From Cyanodermella asteris (lineage: Eukaryota; Ascomycota; Lecanoromycetes; Ostropales; Stictidaceae): a stretch of DNA of 64,000 bases. Shown here piece by piece: positions 34,712 to 45,797 of the stretch; position 1 is the first letter of the stretch; every line of letters starts with the position of its first letter. The stretch covers positions 575,024 through 639,023 of the forward strand of contig UYJD01000016.1 of NCBI GenBank assembly GCA_900618795.1, given 5' to 3'. The notes beneath the pieces were generated by a model that saw nothing but the letters and a program-made list of their open reading frames with translations, was not told the origin of the DNA and ran no database searches. The position numbers were made by a program, and so were the translations under genes.

Positions 34712-36175
34712 ATGGCTCCTCTCCTGAACTAGTCGCTTGTGGCGACTGCGCTCTTCACGGAGACCTTTGCGCAGCCGCCCCCAGGTACTTATGCACCAGC
34801 AGGCATTCCTTCCGTGGCTCCAGGCGATACTGGCGCACTGTACGGTCCCAGCAGTCTAAACGGCAATTTTGCTCCAGACATTGTTCAGACAGGCGACTCG
34901 AGCGTCCCGACGCCAGTCTCCTTGGTTCCTGGCCAGGACGACGACACGAAGAACGGTGTGTACTTGGATTTCACGAATGAGCAGCAGCCACAGGCACTTC
35001 GAGGCGGTCACGGCGGTACGAAGCCTACTGGGTCCCCGGATACAAGTGCCTACGACCGCGTGAACAGCGACCTGTTCGACTCTCCAGGCACTGATGCTGG
35101 CAGTGTTCCTAATGGCGTATGGCCGATGGGTCTGAGCCACAATAGATTGGGTCAAAAGGGCGCTGGTTGGGCTCGCCAGCAGAACACAGACGTGCTGCCA
35201 ATTTCGAAAGACATGGCTGGTGTTGACATGCGCTTGTCCCCTTATGCATACAGTGAATTGCACTGGCACGCGACTGCAGAGTGGGCTTACATCTTCGTTG
35301 GATCAGTCCGCATCTCTGTCGTCGATGCCAACGGAAAGACCTTCACCGATGATCTGCAGGCTGGCGATGTCTGGTTCTTCCCAACAGGTATTCCCCACAG
35401 CATTCAAGCATTGGATGAGGGCACCGAGTTCCTCTTGATCTTCGACAGCGGCGATTTCTCGGAAGACGACACAGCACTTGTCAGCGAGCTTTTCATGCGA
35501 AACCCCAAGTCGGTATTGGCCAAGAATTTCAAGACAGACATTAGCGCGTTCAACAACCTGCCGACAGAAGAGCTATACATCTTCCCTGGAACTAATCCTG
35601 GCCCGATTGAGAATTCAAACCTTACCGGACCCAACGGCTACAACCTTGACATTAAGCAGCAATTCAGCTACCATTGGAGCCAGCAGAAGCCCCTCGAGAT
35701 CCCCGGCGCCGGTACTGTCAAGATCCTGGATCCCACCACCTTCCCTACAGCGATCGACTTCAGTGTCGCGCTAGTCACAATCCAGCCTGGAGCCATGCGC
35801 GAGCTCCACTGGCATTTGGACAGCGACGAATGGAACTTCTTCATCCAGGGCTCGGCACGTGTCACGGTCTTCAGTGCCCCCTCCTCCAGCCGAACATTCG
35901 ACTACCAGGCTGGTGATGTCGGCTACATTCCAATCTCGGACGCCCATTATGTCGAGAACGTTGGTGACGAGGACGTTGTCCTCCTCGAAGTCCTACAAGC
36001 GCCACAGTTCACCGACATTTCCGTTGCGCAGTGGCTGGGTCTCACACCCAAGCAGGTGGTGAAGGAGACTCTGAACCTGCCCGATGCGGTCATCAACAAC
36101 TTGCCCAAGTACAAGCCTATCCTGATTCCGGGTCACAAGAATCTCACGGACACCAACTATACTGGCACATTCTAG
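34712..36175 (+). CDS. Bicupin oxalate decarboxylase, apparent start broken by a TAG
   Basis: A secreted Mn-dependent enzyme expected to convert oxalate to formate and CO2. The frame is uninterrupted from 34733 to 36175 (480 residues) and complete. The first cupin has ELHWHATAEW (metal His, His, Glu) and GIPHS; the second has ELHWHLDSDEW and DAHYVEN. N-x-T sites and a Pro-rich mature start (QPPPGTYAPAG) fit secretion. The likely start, ATG 34712 (MAPLLN), is in frame but codon 7 is TAG (34730-34732); SLVATALFTETFAQ then follows, together resembling a signal peptide. No other in-frame ATG occurs until more than 120 codons later. Options are a nonsense mutation or sequence error, or a first exon ending at ATG 34525-34527 with a 205-nt intron (donor GTGAGC) using that TAG as its acceptor. 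Confidence 0.85.
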
Positions 36176-39100
36176 GTGGCAACAGGCAAGGCCGTGGATT
36201 CTTTTTGCTTCTGTTTTTAAAACTGCATTCAAAGCGTGATGTGATGGGCGAATGAAAAGCGGTCACGCAGTGAAACTGGCGATGAGACAATCATGCAATT
36301 AGTCCGACCGTGCGCGGGGCTTGTTTGGGATTGTAAGCAAGGTATCAAGGATGCCCTGCATACCATATAATCACTTCACGTGCTGAACCTGCATATATCC
36401 TTGTCATAACGTTAGAACGTATTGAAATAATTGTCCTTATGTTTCGCTCCTCTCTACTGGCAGCTTGCTGCTAAGGCTGTGCAATATCAATTATATCGCA
36501 ACTTTGGCAAGCGCCACAGAGAAAACTAACCATACGGCCTGAGGCAGCAAGAGACTTAGATTCACATTACAGAAAGTCCTGACGGCGCGGAATTACTCCA
36601 CAAAGCAAGTTCACAGCCACTTGTTCGCTTTGGTTGGATCATTGTCGAATCACCGTCCGTGTATTGTCCTTTACATAGAGCTTACTCATCTGGACCCAAA
36701 GATCCCACATGTAAGCTGACATTTTCAACCAGCCACAACGAACAGTCAGTCGCCCCCAAAAACTCACTCGCATCAATCCCGCGATCAATAACCCTCCGAT
36801 CTCGCAAAGTATAGTGACAAAAGACCAAAACTGAAGATATAATTCCAAGCGTCTGCATCGGAAACGTTGCTTACCGATGTCCCCGGCCATAGCTTTCGGG
36901 CGCCACCCTGCCGCGTGTGCCCGTGTTCGCTGCTCAAAAAGATTTAGTGCCACCCGAGCATCAATTCGATGCCTAATGAGCCTGCGTGCCATCCAGCATC
37001 GCCACCGATGTTTCGGTGATACACCGACACCATCGAACGGACACGGCCCCTTTCGATGATGAGTTGGCGCCTGCGCAATGCCCCTGCCTGCACTCTGGAG
37101 GGTTGGCACTGAGAGAGAGAGAGCTCAGCCGTGCAAACCGCACCTTTCACTCCAGAGGAAATTCACGGCTGGATTAGTGTCAGGGTTCCAGTGCCTCCAA
37201 TGGTCCGTGGCGTCTGTTGCACTTTTGCTCATCTCCATGCTGAGCTTGACCGAAAGAAGCAGAGCGAACGGAATGATCCAACACGTACAGCGTGCAGATT
37301 GGTGGATGTCGGATGAAGCCCCCCCATCTTCCAGAATTCGTACGACCAACCACTACACATCTATTTTCCCGAGCCCCATGCAAAAAGGGGGTGTCGAGTA
37401 TCTAGCGAAAACATCGATGCGCAAAGTTGATATGCCCCCTGCTCCAGGAAAATCTGTTCGACCCGTTTTTTTTTCTTCTTCTTTCTCCCCCTCCGTCTGA
37501 CTTTGAATACGCCCTGCGAAGCGATGGATGCTCTTACAGCATAAACGATGGTGATGACGAGTCCTCGTCATCGCCGGAGGGCGGGACCCCGGTCTAGCGC
37601 GGTTCGTAGCAGCTACTAGCTCCATGCGAAGCTTTTCGAAGCTTTTGCCCAGCCGCGCCGTCGACGCCCGGGATCGCCGGGGGGCGGGGACGCGCAGCTG
37701 GGCATTGGGGGCGCGCTAGTCGAGGCTAGTCTGGAAGTAAGCGTGAAGTATGGTGTGAACAGCGAAAACAGTGAAATCGCGGGAAGGGGGGTAAATTATG
37801 GAGGAGGCCACGGGCCAATCGCGACCATCTTGTGTTGTGCTGGTGGATGGACGAATCTTCGCCTCATTTACTATGCGCGCCGTAGAACGAATGGCCGCCG
37901 CTCAGCCGGGTGTGGCAATTGCTCGGGAGATGTTGAGCAGCAAGGGAGAGGTAGAGCCCGGCCTAAGCTGGGGCGGGCATTGTCCTTAGGGCTGAAATGA
38001 TTATTAACGACGCCTCACTGGCCGTAATATGACCTGTGCAAGTGCCGAGGCTGGCCGAAGGGGGATCAAGGGCTGTGATTACGGAGTACGAGAAACAAAC
38101 ATGTCAAGGACCTGCGGAATATTACGACGCTATGGCATTCGTTCTTGTGACGCCGCCAACCTTGGCAGAGGAAAAGACTACGCCCGCGAGATTCGATGCA
38201 AGGGGCTGTTGTCGTAATAATCCAGGAATGTTTGTTCCTCATCGCCCAAGTGTGTCACAGTCCCGACCTGATGTAGAGTTTGTTGGTGGCTGCTTTATAA
38301 TCCTCCAGGATCGTTTCTCTGGGATCGGATGTATGCACGAATACGGGTTTTCAACACGACGAATACCTACCTTAGAACCATACCGCGACGTCACAGTCTC
38401 GATCATCCGGCACTCGTACATTCATACTTGCAAACAATGTCGTACCACGTCCAGTAGTCGGGTCGCACGAATTCCGAGCTCGTGAGTGCTCCGGGATATT
38501 CTTAACCTTTCGGGAAGCTCGCCAATTCCAGCAAGCTGTCAACATCGAGGGGGTGGTCGTTGAAACTCGACCCAGCATTCGTTGAGAGCCCAAGACATGG
38601 ATCGTTGATAGCTAGCTAAAGATGACCAAGTGGGTCGGAATGATGCCTGGAACGACATGAGAACGACACGCGCGCAAACGCGTCTTCTTTTCCCCGCTCT
38701 CGTGCATGCTGTTCCGACCAGGATGGTGGGCTCATAGTCCTGCAAACGATTGTGAACGGAGGTCTTTGCGGGGGCAAGGCTAAGGGATGGGCTAGTCAAT
38801 GTCAGCATTCAGGAGATGTGTCATCTGGACGGCCGGCAGATAAGGGTACAAGGGATCGACGTGTGTGGCTCGTCTACAGACAACGGTATGGAGGTCGGCA
38901 GCTGGGAAGACTAATGGTTGCGACGAGCGGGTGCGCAGCTTAGAAGAAATGAACAAATCGTGTCATTGTGAGTTTGGGGCATGTGTTCGCAGGACGGCTC
39001 TGGAATTCTGGCACGACTGGATCCGGAGGTGCGGTTTAGAAATCAATGTGATAGTGGCTTAGATGGTGTTGAGCCTCGAATGCGATGTTGACCGTAAATC

Positions 39101-39311
39101 CGTGGTAGTGTGAGCTGTTTGTCAGCTCACTGTCGTGTTTGTAGGAAGCACGTGGCGTTTGATACGTAGGCTATAGGTCAATTTTTGTCACATTGAATCG
39201 CAATTCTGATGTCGTGGTATCGAAAAGTCATCCACTCTATTTGCTCATATCAAGGTCTTGAATTCTGAGAATTATAGTTCTTGAGATAAGCCTGGACACT
39301 CGACTGTTGAC
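36176..39311. other. 3.1-kb region between convergent genes, no firm gene
   Basis: Unusually long for two converging 3' ends. It holds a pyrimidine tract (37466-37494), a GC-rich block (about 37570-37735) with the 10-base direct repeat GAAGCTTTTC, a short (GA)n run at 37111-37123, and small plus frames at 37798-37989 (63 codons, ATG in good context, MEEATGQSRPS start) and 38036-38485 (no ATG at start). None matches a known family. An unrecognised gene or non-coding transcript is possible. Confidence 0.45.
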
Positions 39312-42300
39312 TCATGCGATTCTCGACCGTTTGTGAGCGGTGTACTCTTCGCAGTCATCATCGCTTGGCCATCCGCCCCAGGACTCGACGCTCTCCACTA
39401 TCTGCCTTGCTTGCTGTAGAGCCAGTTTCCGTGACGCTGTTGATCGCTCCGCGTCGTCCACCCCAGGCTCTTGGTCGCCAGGAGACAAGGTACCGTCGCT
39501 GGGCTCCTCTGAAATTGTTTGCTCGTCAGACTCTTGCTGCTCTTCGTGCTCCTCATGCTCGGTATCCTCATGTTCCGCCAAATCATGGCTCTGTTCTGAG
39601 TTCCTGCGCTCTGGATCGACCGGCAAGGTCCACCATTGCTCAAGCATGACGCGCACGCATACAATCGTACGTCGCATCAGGCGTTCGCCGTTTCGAAGCT
39701 CACTTGACACAGCGCTGATTTCAGGCTCGAACAGGGACATCCATTTCAGTAGGTCAACCATACCTTGGTAGTCCTTTGTGATGCCCAACACTCGCATGAA
39801 AGCGTGCAGATTGGCGGGACTGGGGACGTCCAGCATGCGTGCCATGAGATCATCTGGGTGAAAGGAGTCCAGACGTGCTAGTTCTGGGTGGTCATCTTCT
39901 TGGAAGACGGATAATTGCGTGCTCGTAAGACGCGCGAAATATCTCTTCAGGAAACTCGCACTGTGCGACAAGGTCCGAGTCGCTCTGGCTCGCCGTTTTT
40001 CTGTGGCGGCACGCTGATATTGATCTTCACCGTCCGCAGGCAACGGTCGTTTCAACAGTTGACCAGCGGCAATCGAGGCCTTCTCAGCTCCTACACAGAG
40101 CATCTGGAAGCCTGTGAAGTCAATTGATATATCCAGAGTAGTCATCCGCGTGACTATGTCACACATGGGATCCCATGAGGCAATAGCATTCATCACGGGA
40201 TCGTTGCTATTGACCAGGTCTAAATGTTTGACGGGATCGGAGCCCTGTTTAGCTATCGCAGACAGGAGACTGTACCAAGCAGGTCGATATGGATAGCCAT
40301 GGTCAAATAGAAGCCTTCGGGCAAAAACAAGGCTTGCACGTGGTCCTTCCTCAACGCGGTCTCCAGGTTTAATGTCCCCCTCTGAGATACGCGCCTCTCT
40401 TCGCTTAACGCTGTTGCGTGCGAAGTTTTGAATAAGTCGGATGTAAGCTGCGAGCACAGGATAGAGTTGTGGAGTAAATCTTGCCGTGCTCATCTCTTTA
40501 CGTGCAAGCAGAACGTCCTTCAGCCCTTGGGGTAAAGCAGAAATGCGAACATACTGCATCCCGACTCCGAACGTTTCGGCGTGGCTGAGCATGAATGCAA
40601 GGAAAGCTCCGCGGAACGGAACACCATGTCGCATCATTATCTCAACAAACCGATGCTCATTTGGCGGGGGCGATGGTAGGTACGGTCGCTCACGCGGATT
40701 TATGGATGACTCTGATAATTCGAGAGCGTCCCCCGGCACGGTAGAGTGGTCGTCATGCGTTCTTCTTCGCTGTATGCGCCGCGTCCGGGCCAGAACAAGC
40801 TTCACGAACATGGGGTAGCAAACTTCCGCAGACCATTTCGGTCTCCTCTCTTTATAGGTCAAAAAGCAAGCCCAGGCTTCGTCCACCGTTCTCGTGGCCT
40901 GAATCCGAGCTGCCCAGATCATACTGCTCTCTTCGTCTTCGACGATGTTGAGTGTTTCACGTTGCTCTGCGGCTGGTGAGAACTTGGGCGCGTACTGGCG
41001 GGTAAACACTGTTCTTGTTTGAATCGTTGGGCTGTGATCCGTATCCCAACCAGACAGAATCGAAGCTGCTTGCTCCCAAACGTCCATGGCATAGCCAGCC
41101 TCGGCCTGACGTTGAAGAGCTCTCTTTGCTCGACTAATACCGTGCTCGATATCTGTGTCTTCGTCCAACCCAGACTTTGGGTCTTTCCAAGGCGGCCATG
41201 ATAAGGCTTTGAGATGGGCCCATTCTCGCTCTGTTTCAGTTTTTCGGTGTGATAGCTGAAGAGATACCACAGCGCGGTAGCCTTCCCGCGTAACTGCCAA
41301 TGCTGGTGAAAAATCACTTAGCCTGGCCAATAGTGAGAGCTGTGCCCGCTGACGGTGTTCGACGGAAAGCAAGGGAGCCTTGCGAGTAGGCAAACTAAGT
41401 AAACGCAGCGCCTTGTTGTAAAGTAAAGTCAGACGGGCATGCTTTTGGGGCTGGAGTCTGACGCCATGGCTGATGTTGCGGTGGTACAAGGTCAGCATGT
41501 TGGCAATATCCGGAAGAGCTTCGGGCCACACAATCCTTGCATGTCTAAGGAGACGAACAAGGAGTACCGCAAAAGTACGAGGTTCCAGAGGATTATAATT
41601 TCCAGAGTTCTCGCGCTTGGGTGCCACCGCCCAATTTAGATAGCGAAGCCTGCCAGGATCGACTCGTGGAGACCGCAGGTCTTGTTCCCACTGTTGAACG
41701 TGAACATTCCTTACCACATTCAGAGCGTAGACCAGACAGAGCCGAAGCGCGGATGCACTTATTGTTGGCCGACGTAGAATATATAGCAGCAGGAAGAGAG
41801 GTGCCTTGTTTCGCTGGTACCGACTTGGGTCGGCAGTCCTGTCAGCAAGAACGAGCAGACGCCTTGCAGCATCTTCAGACTTTTCCGCCGTCAAAATCCA
41901 TGCCCATGAGACGACGTCCTCAACGTCAAAATGCCGTTTGTGAAGATATTGCAGGTCCTTAGGGGTGAAAACTTGGACCAAGTCGACTTCACTGATATTC
42001 CTCGGAGTACGGCCGTGATCCTTATCTGCACAGAACTGAATATACTTTGCGAGAATGTATTGCAGCTTTGGTGGAGGATTACGTCGACGTCGAAAAGCCT
42101 CTCTCGCAGCGGCTGCTTCTTCTCTATTCGGAGATTCTGGAGAAGTAAAGGTCAAGTCGGTCTTGCGTTCGGCCTGGTATGGAAGGCTGTTGAAATGACC
42201 TCCAAGCTTCAGCGCATCCGTGAGGACTTCAGAAGGACTCGAGGGTGCCGATTGGGTTCCGCCTCTTTGGTTTGATTGAGTCGCTCCGTGCCCATTCTTA

Positions 42301-42713
42301 TGTTCTGTCTCAAAAAGTTGATCATATCGAAGTGCGGCGCTTAGTTCAGAGTGTTCGGCACTGGATTTGTTCAATTGCTCAGAACAATGGTCGAAGGCTT
42401 GCCAGAGGCTGTCATCCTCAACATTATCCTCCTGTTGCTCCGTCAGAACTTGCTGCTCGACCGCGGCAGTCCATTCTGGTTCGTTTGTCGAGTGTCCCCT
42501 GGTGGAAGTGCTGTACAAGCTGCTCAGGGACTGAGCGCAGACTTGCTGGCTGCCGCGAAAGCTGGCTGGGAGGAGTGTACGTCGTGATCGGTGCGCGATC
42601 TGAGGGGTGGTAGCTTGCGACCGGCGCGGAGCAAAGCTAACAGAACAGCCTGCGAAAGAACGGGTAGCAGCTGGGCGCCAGGCTCGGAAAGGGCTGCGTC
42701 GAGAGAGGACCAT
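39312..42713 (-). CDS. Large probable mitochondrial protein of unknown function (1133 aa)
   Basis: Single exon of 1133 aa. The frame extends 21 codons further upstream, but the ATG at 42713 starts MVLSRRSPFRAWRPAATRSF, an Arg/Ser/Ala-rich stretch without acids over about 70 residues, typical of a mitochondrial presequence. The body is helical, rich in Leu, Arg and Ala (WAWILTAEKSEDAARRLLVLADR, FAVLLVRLLRHARIVWPEAL), reminiscent of degenerate helical-repeat proteins such as fungal PPR-type mitochondrial RNA factors, but I cannot mark clear 35-residue repeats. The C-terminus has an acidic Glu-rich run (EHEDTEHEEHEEQQESDEQ). It is divergent from the 845-aa gene, start to start 487 bp. A role in mitochondrial gene expression is an inference only. 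Confidence 0.85.
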   Translation of the reverse strand: MVLSRRSPFRAWRPAATRSFAGCSVSFAPRRSQATTPQIAHRSRRTLLPASFRGSQQVCAQSLSSLYSTSTRGHSTNEPEWTAAVEQQVLTEQQEDNVEDDSLWQAFDHCSEQLNKSSAEHSELSAALRYDQLFETEHKNGHGATQSNQRGGTQSAPSSPSEVLTDALKLGGHFNSLPYQAERKTDLTFTSPESPNREEAAAAREAFRRRRNPPPKLQYILAKYIQFCADKDHGRTPRNISEVDLVQVFTPKDLQYLHKRHFDVEDVVSWAWILTAEKSEDAARRLLVLADRTADPSRYQRNKAPLFLLLYILRRPTISASALRLCLVYALNVVRNVHVQQWEQDLRSPRVDPGRLRYLNWAVAPKRENSGNYNPLEPRTFAVLLVRLLRHARIVWPEALPDIANMLTLYHRNISHGVRLQPQKHARLTLLYNKALRLLSLPTRKAPLLSVEHRQRAQLSLLARLSDFSPALAVTREGYRAVVSLQLSHRKTETEREWAHLKALSWPPWKDPKSGLDEDTDIEHGISRAKRALQRQAEAGYAMDVWEQAASILSGWDTDHSPTIQTRTVFTRQYAPKFSPAAEQRETLNIVEDEESSMIWAARIQATRTVDEAWACFLTYKERRPKWSAEVCYPMFVKLVLARTRRIQRRRTHDDHSTVPGDALELSESSINPRERPYLPSPPPNEHRFVEIMMRHGVPFRGAFLAFMLSHAETFGVGMQYVRISALPQGLKDVLLARKEMSTARFTPQLYPVLAAYIRLIQNFARNSVKRREARISEGDIKPGDRVEEGPRASLVFARRLLFDHGYPYRPAWYSLLSAIAKQGSDPVKHLDLVNSNDPVMNAIASWDPMCDIVTRMTTLDISIDFTGFQMLCVGAEKASIAAGQLLKRPLPADGEDQYQRAATEKRRARATRTLSHSASFLKRYFARLTSTQLSVFQEDDHPELARLDSFHPDDLMARMLDVPSPANLHAFMRVLGITKDYQGMVDLLKWMSLFEPEISAVSSELRNGERLMRRTIVCVRVMLEQWWTLPVDPERRNSEQSHDLAEHEDTEHEEHEEQQESDEQTISEEPSDGTLSPGDQEPGVDDAERSTASRKLALQQARQIVESVESWGGWPSDDDCEEYTAHKRSRIA

Positions 42714-43200
42714 ACACCTAGTTCTGCGCAGTGAGTATATTAGTGGAATTGGCACGTCTGAGCTGACTGCACTCACGACAAAAGCCAGCTGGAATGATGG
42801 GACGGTTGAATGGACTGGGCGCTGTCGGCTTCATACTTGCACTAAGTGTCGTGAAGCTCGACTCGGCGCCACGTTTGTCCGGCCGAACGCAGCACGTGAC
42901 CGGCTCATCGGCGGCCAAGCACGTCAAAACAGATCGCGGACGAGGGAATACTTAATCCGTACGCCAGTGACAGCGGAGCAGAGCAGAAGCGGCAGAGCGC
43001 GCCCATCGCAGACTGCGCAGGAACCAATTCGCCATTCGCAGCCTGACATCGCCAGAACTCCAGCACAAGGCCTGAAGGCATTGTTCCTCCGAATTCCCGC
43101 CCAGTCCGTGGCCGGCCCTTGCGACGCGAAATCACCTACCCAGAACCTGACCTGCGCGCAGATCTACCACCTCGATCGCGTCTACTGACATTTATTCACC
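42714..43200. other. Divergent promoter region
   Basis: This 487-bp stretch holds both promoters of the large mitochondrial-type gene and the 845-aa gene. No coding frame of its own is supported. The part before 43201 is C-rich. Confidence 0.5.
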
Positions 43201-45797
43201 ATGTCGGCGGCAGCGGCATCCGCTGATGCGCCGCCGTCGCCCAAGCTCGCAACACCTGACACCTTGGCCTCCTTCACTGGCAAGCGGAAGAGACAAAACG
43301 TCGTCGTCAATGCCACCGACGATGCTAGTACAGCAAGGGGTGAGGACCTCTACGAAGTTGTTGGCGACCTGTTCGAAGTCTTGGAGAGGTAAGAATTTCA
43401 TGGCCGCTACGAAGTTACCAGTCCAAAGATTTTGACACACGAAACAGTGCCTTTCCATTCGCGTCCACCGTTCTTTCCCGCGACATTCCGACTAGCAATC
43501 CCTCGTCCAAACGAGCCAAGCGATCGATTCCTGCAGCTAACGATGCGATAAGGACCTCAATCAAGGCTCAGGTGGAATCGAAGGCATATTCGACCTTTGA
43601 AGAGCTGTGCGATGACATGGACAAGGCTGTCGACAGCATTGTCTCAGAACTGGAAGGATCGAAAGGGCAAAATGGTGTCTCTCCAACTGATGTGCCATCG
43701 GTATCGGCTGCGCGGTCGTTTCAGGCTGAGATACATACCCTGTTAGATCCAAAGCCTACTAACACCGCTCGACGACCTTTATCTGAAATATCAGTCAACT
43801 CTGAGAAGGGCGAAACTAGCGTGTCAACTATCACTCCGCAAGGTCGAAGTGTTCTCACGCTTTTTGGACATAGTGGCCAGGGGCCCCCACGGCAGTATTT
43901 CGCTAGCTTGAAGGATGTCTCTGGCACAAAGGACAACTCTGGTGTCGACCCCATGGCCACGGCGTTGTTACCGAATGGGATCTTTACAACATCAGTTTTG
44001 CCTCCTCGGAGCACAGGGATGCCCAAGCATAAGCCGAAGCGCTTGCTCAAGGATGTACTGCCACCACCACCTTCATCGTATCCATACAAGCTCCCGACCG
44101 CTCCTCCTTCTCGAGCCACCAGAAGTTCGGTCGTTGAATGGTATCGTCCTGCTTCCGAACCCCCAAAGACAAGGCCTGGCGATAAGGAAGTCTTCGCGGA
44201 ACAAACCTTGACCCACGGCCAATGGCTATCCTACCTCTCGCATGCTGATCAGGATGAAACGATCTCCGAAAAGCGCTTGAAACGCGATCGGGCGCTTAGT
44301 GGAAGCGAGGGACCTGATGAGAGTGAACTGGAATTTTTGCAGCAGCAAAGGAATTCAAGGGCTCGCGCGAAGAAAAGCTCTTTGTTCCGAAGCGCATTCT
44401 CGAGCTTCGGCCCTTCACGAGATGATTCGAACGCGATCGTTCCGGCCGAAATTCGAAGCCAGCTTTGGTGGAACAAAATTGGTAAAGATGTCTTCAATAG
44501 CTACGTGACAGAGGCAGAGAGCGTTCCTATTGACCCAGAGCTCGAGGCAGCGGACGACTCACGAATGGAAGGTGCAGTTCCACCCGAGGATCAGACACAA
44601 CTATTCAAGGATGCCGTGGAGGCTTTCATCGATGACGCGGCCATTATGGATACTGAAACGAAGAAGTGCAAGGACGAAGATGAGATGCTGGAGGAAATCA
44701 CAGATGCTATCGAAGCACTTTTGGTCTACCAGCAAGAACGCCACAAGGTAATGCCGGTCGGTGGACGCGCGGGAGCATCTCAACACCCATCTGCGGCAGA
44801 ACAAGCCATCTATGAGACCATGAGAGCACAACTCATGTTGATCCTATCTCAACTACCTCCGCATGTAGTGACCAGGCTGAATGGGGACAAGTTGGGCAAG
44901 TTGAATGTCCGAACTGCAATTCCCATCTCTATCCCGGCATACTCTGGGATCATCGACGAGCCCGAAAAGCCAGCGGCCCCGCCAGCCTCAGCAGCAACCC
45001 CGGCAGGTCAACCTCGCCCTATAAGCGCTGCACAGCAGAGCTCGGCGCGGATCCTGTACCCGCAAACTGCAAATACACCACCAGCACGACCCGCCGCCCC
45101 TGCGCCTCGATCGGCAGCGGCGACTACAGCCCAGTACGGCAATCGCACTCAACCTGCCGCACAGTACGGCTATCAAAGCCAGACGGTACAGCAGCCGTCT
45201 CGACAATACCAACACTCGCAACAGGCCTCGTCGTCTCAAGTGGCCAATGGCGCATACAGACAACAGCTACAAAATGGCTATCAGCAGTACGGACAATACG
45301 CTGGCCAGGCGGGCGGGTCGCCGGCCGTTCGTCCTCCACATCCAAACCAGTATACTAACCGCCAGCAGCAAGGTTATCAGCCGCGCGCGGGCACGTATCC
45401 GGTCAATGCCGTGCGAGTGACGTCCCCGGCCACAGGAAGAAGCGCGTCCCCGCAAAACCCAAGCAGCTACGGGGCGGTCCAAAATCGGAGTGCGTACGGA
45501 GTGGGCCAGGGCCAGGGTCAAGGCCAGCAGGCAGGCGGACCAAATGGACAGAGTGCTGCTGGGTACGCTCGTCCAACAAGCGGGAGCAACGCGACCCCTC
45601 TTCAAGGCGCATTTGCAGTGGGTGGTGTCAAGTTCAGCGATGAAGAACTTGCAGCGATCAATCAGCGGAGACAACTACAGAACAGCCCCCCTCTCCCGCA
45701 AACGGCGGTCGGGCAACGGCCTCCTAGTGCCAATGGTATGGCCACACACCGGCAGGCACCGCAAGCTCCCATGTCAGCACCAGCAAACGGAGTATGA
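43201..45797 (+). CDS. Uncharacterised protein with a long Q/Y/P-rich prion-like tail (845 aa)
   Basis: Exons 43201-43388 and 43448-45797 flank a 59-nt intron (donor GTAAGA), giving 845 aa. The N-terminal part has basic KRKRQ and KRAKR clusters that could act as nuclear signals and a helical region (EDLYEVVGDLFEVLER, STFEELCDDMDKAVDSI). The middle has a conserved-looking segment (SVVEWYRPASEPP, TLTHGQWLSYLSHADQD, AEIRSQLWWNKIGKDVF) and a helical EALLVYQQER/MRAQLMLILSQLPPHVV. From about residue 572 to the end the protein is Gln, Ala, Pro, Tyr, Ser-rich with QYG/YQQYG motifs, a low-complexity tail. The layout suggests a nuclear or chromatin-linked regulator, but I recognise no named domain. The splice is supported by frame and a good donor. 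Confidence 0.85.

Noticed and set aside
36639-37109. 156-codon minus-strand open frame
   Set aside because: Arg-rich random-looking peptide overlapping several other frames; not convincing.
37111-37123. Short (GA)n run
   Set aside because: Too short to be informative beyond a mention in the surrounding region.
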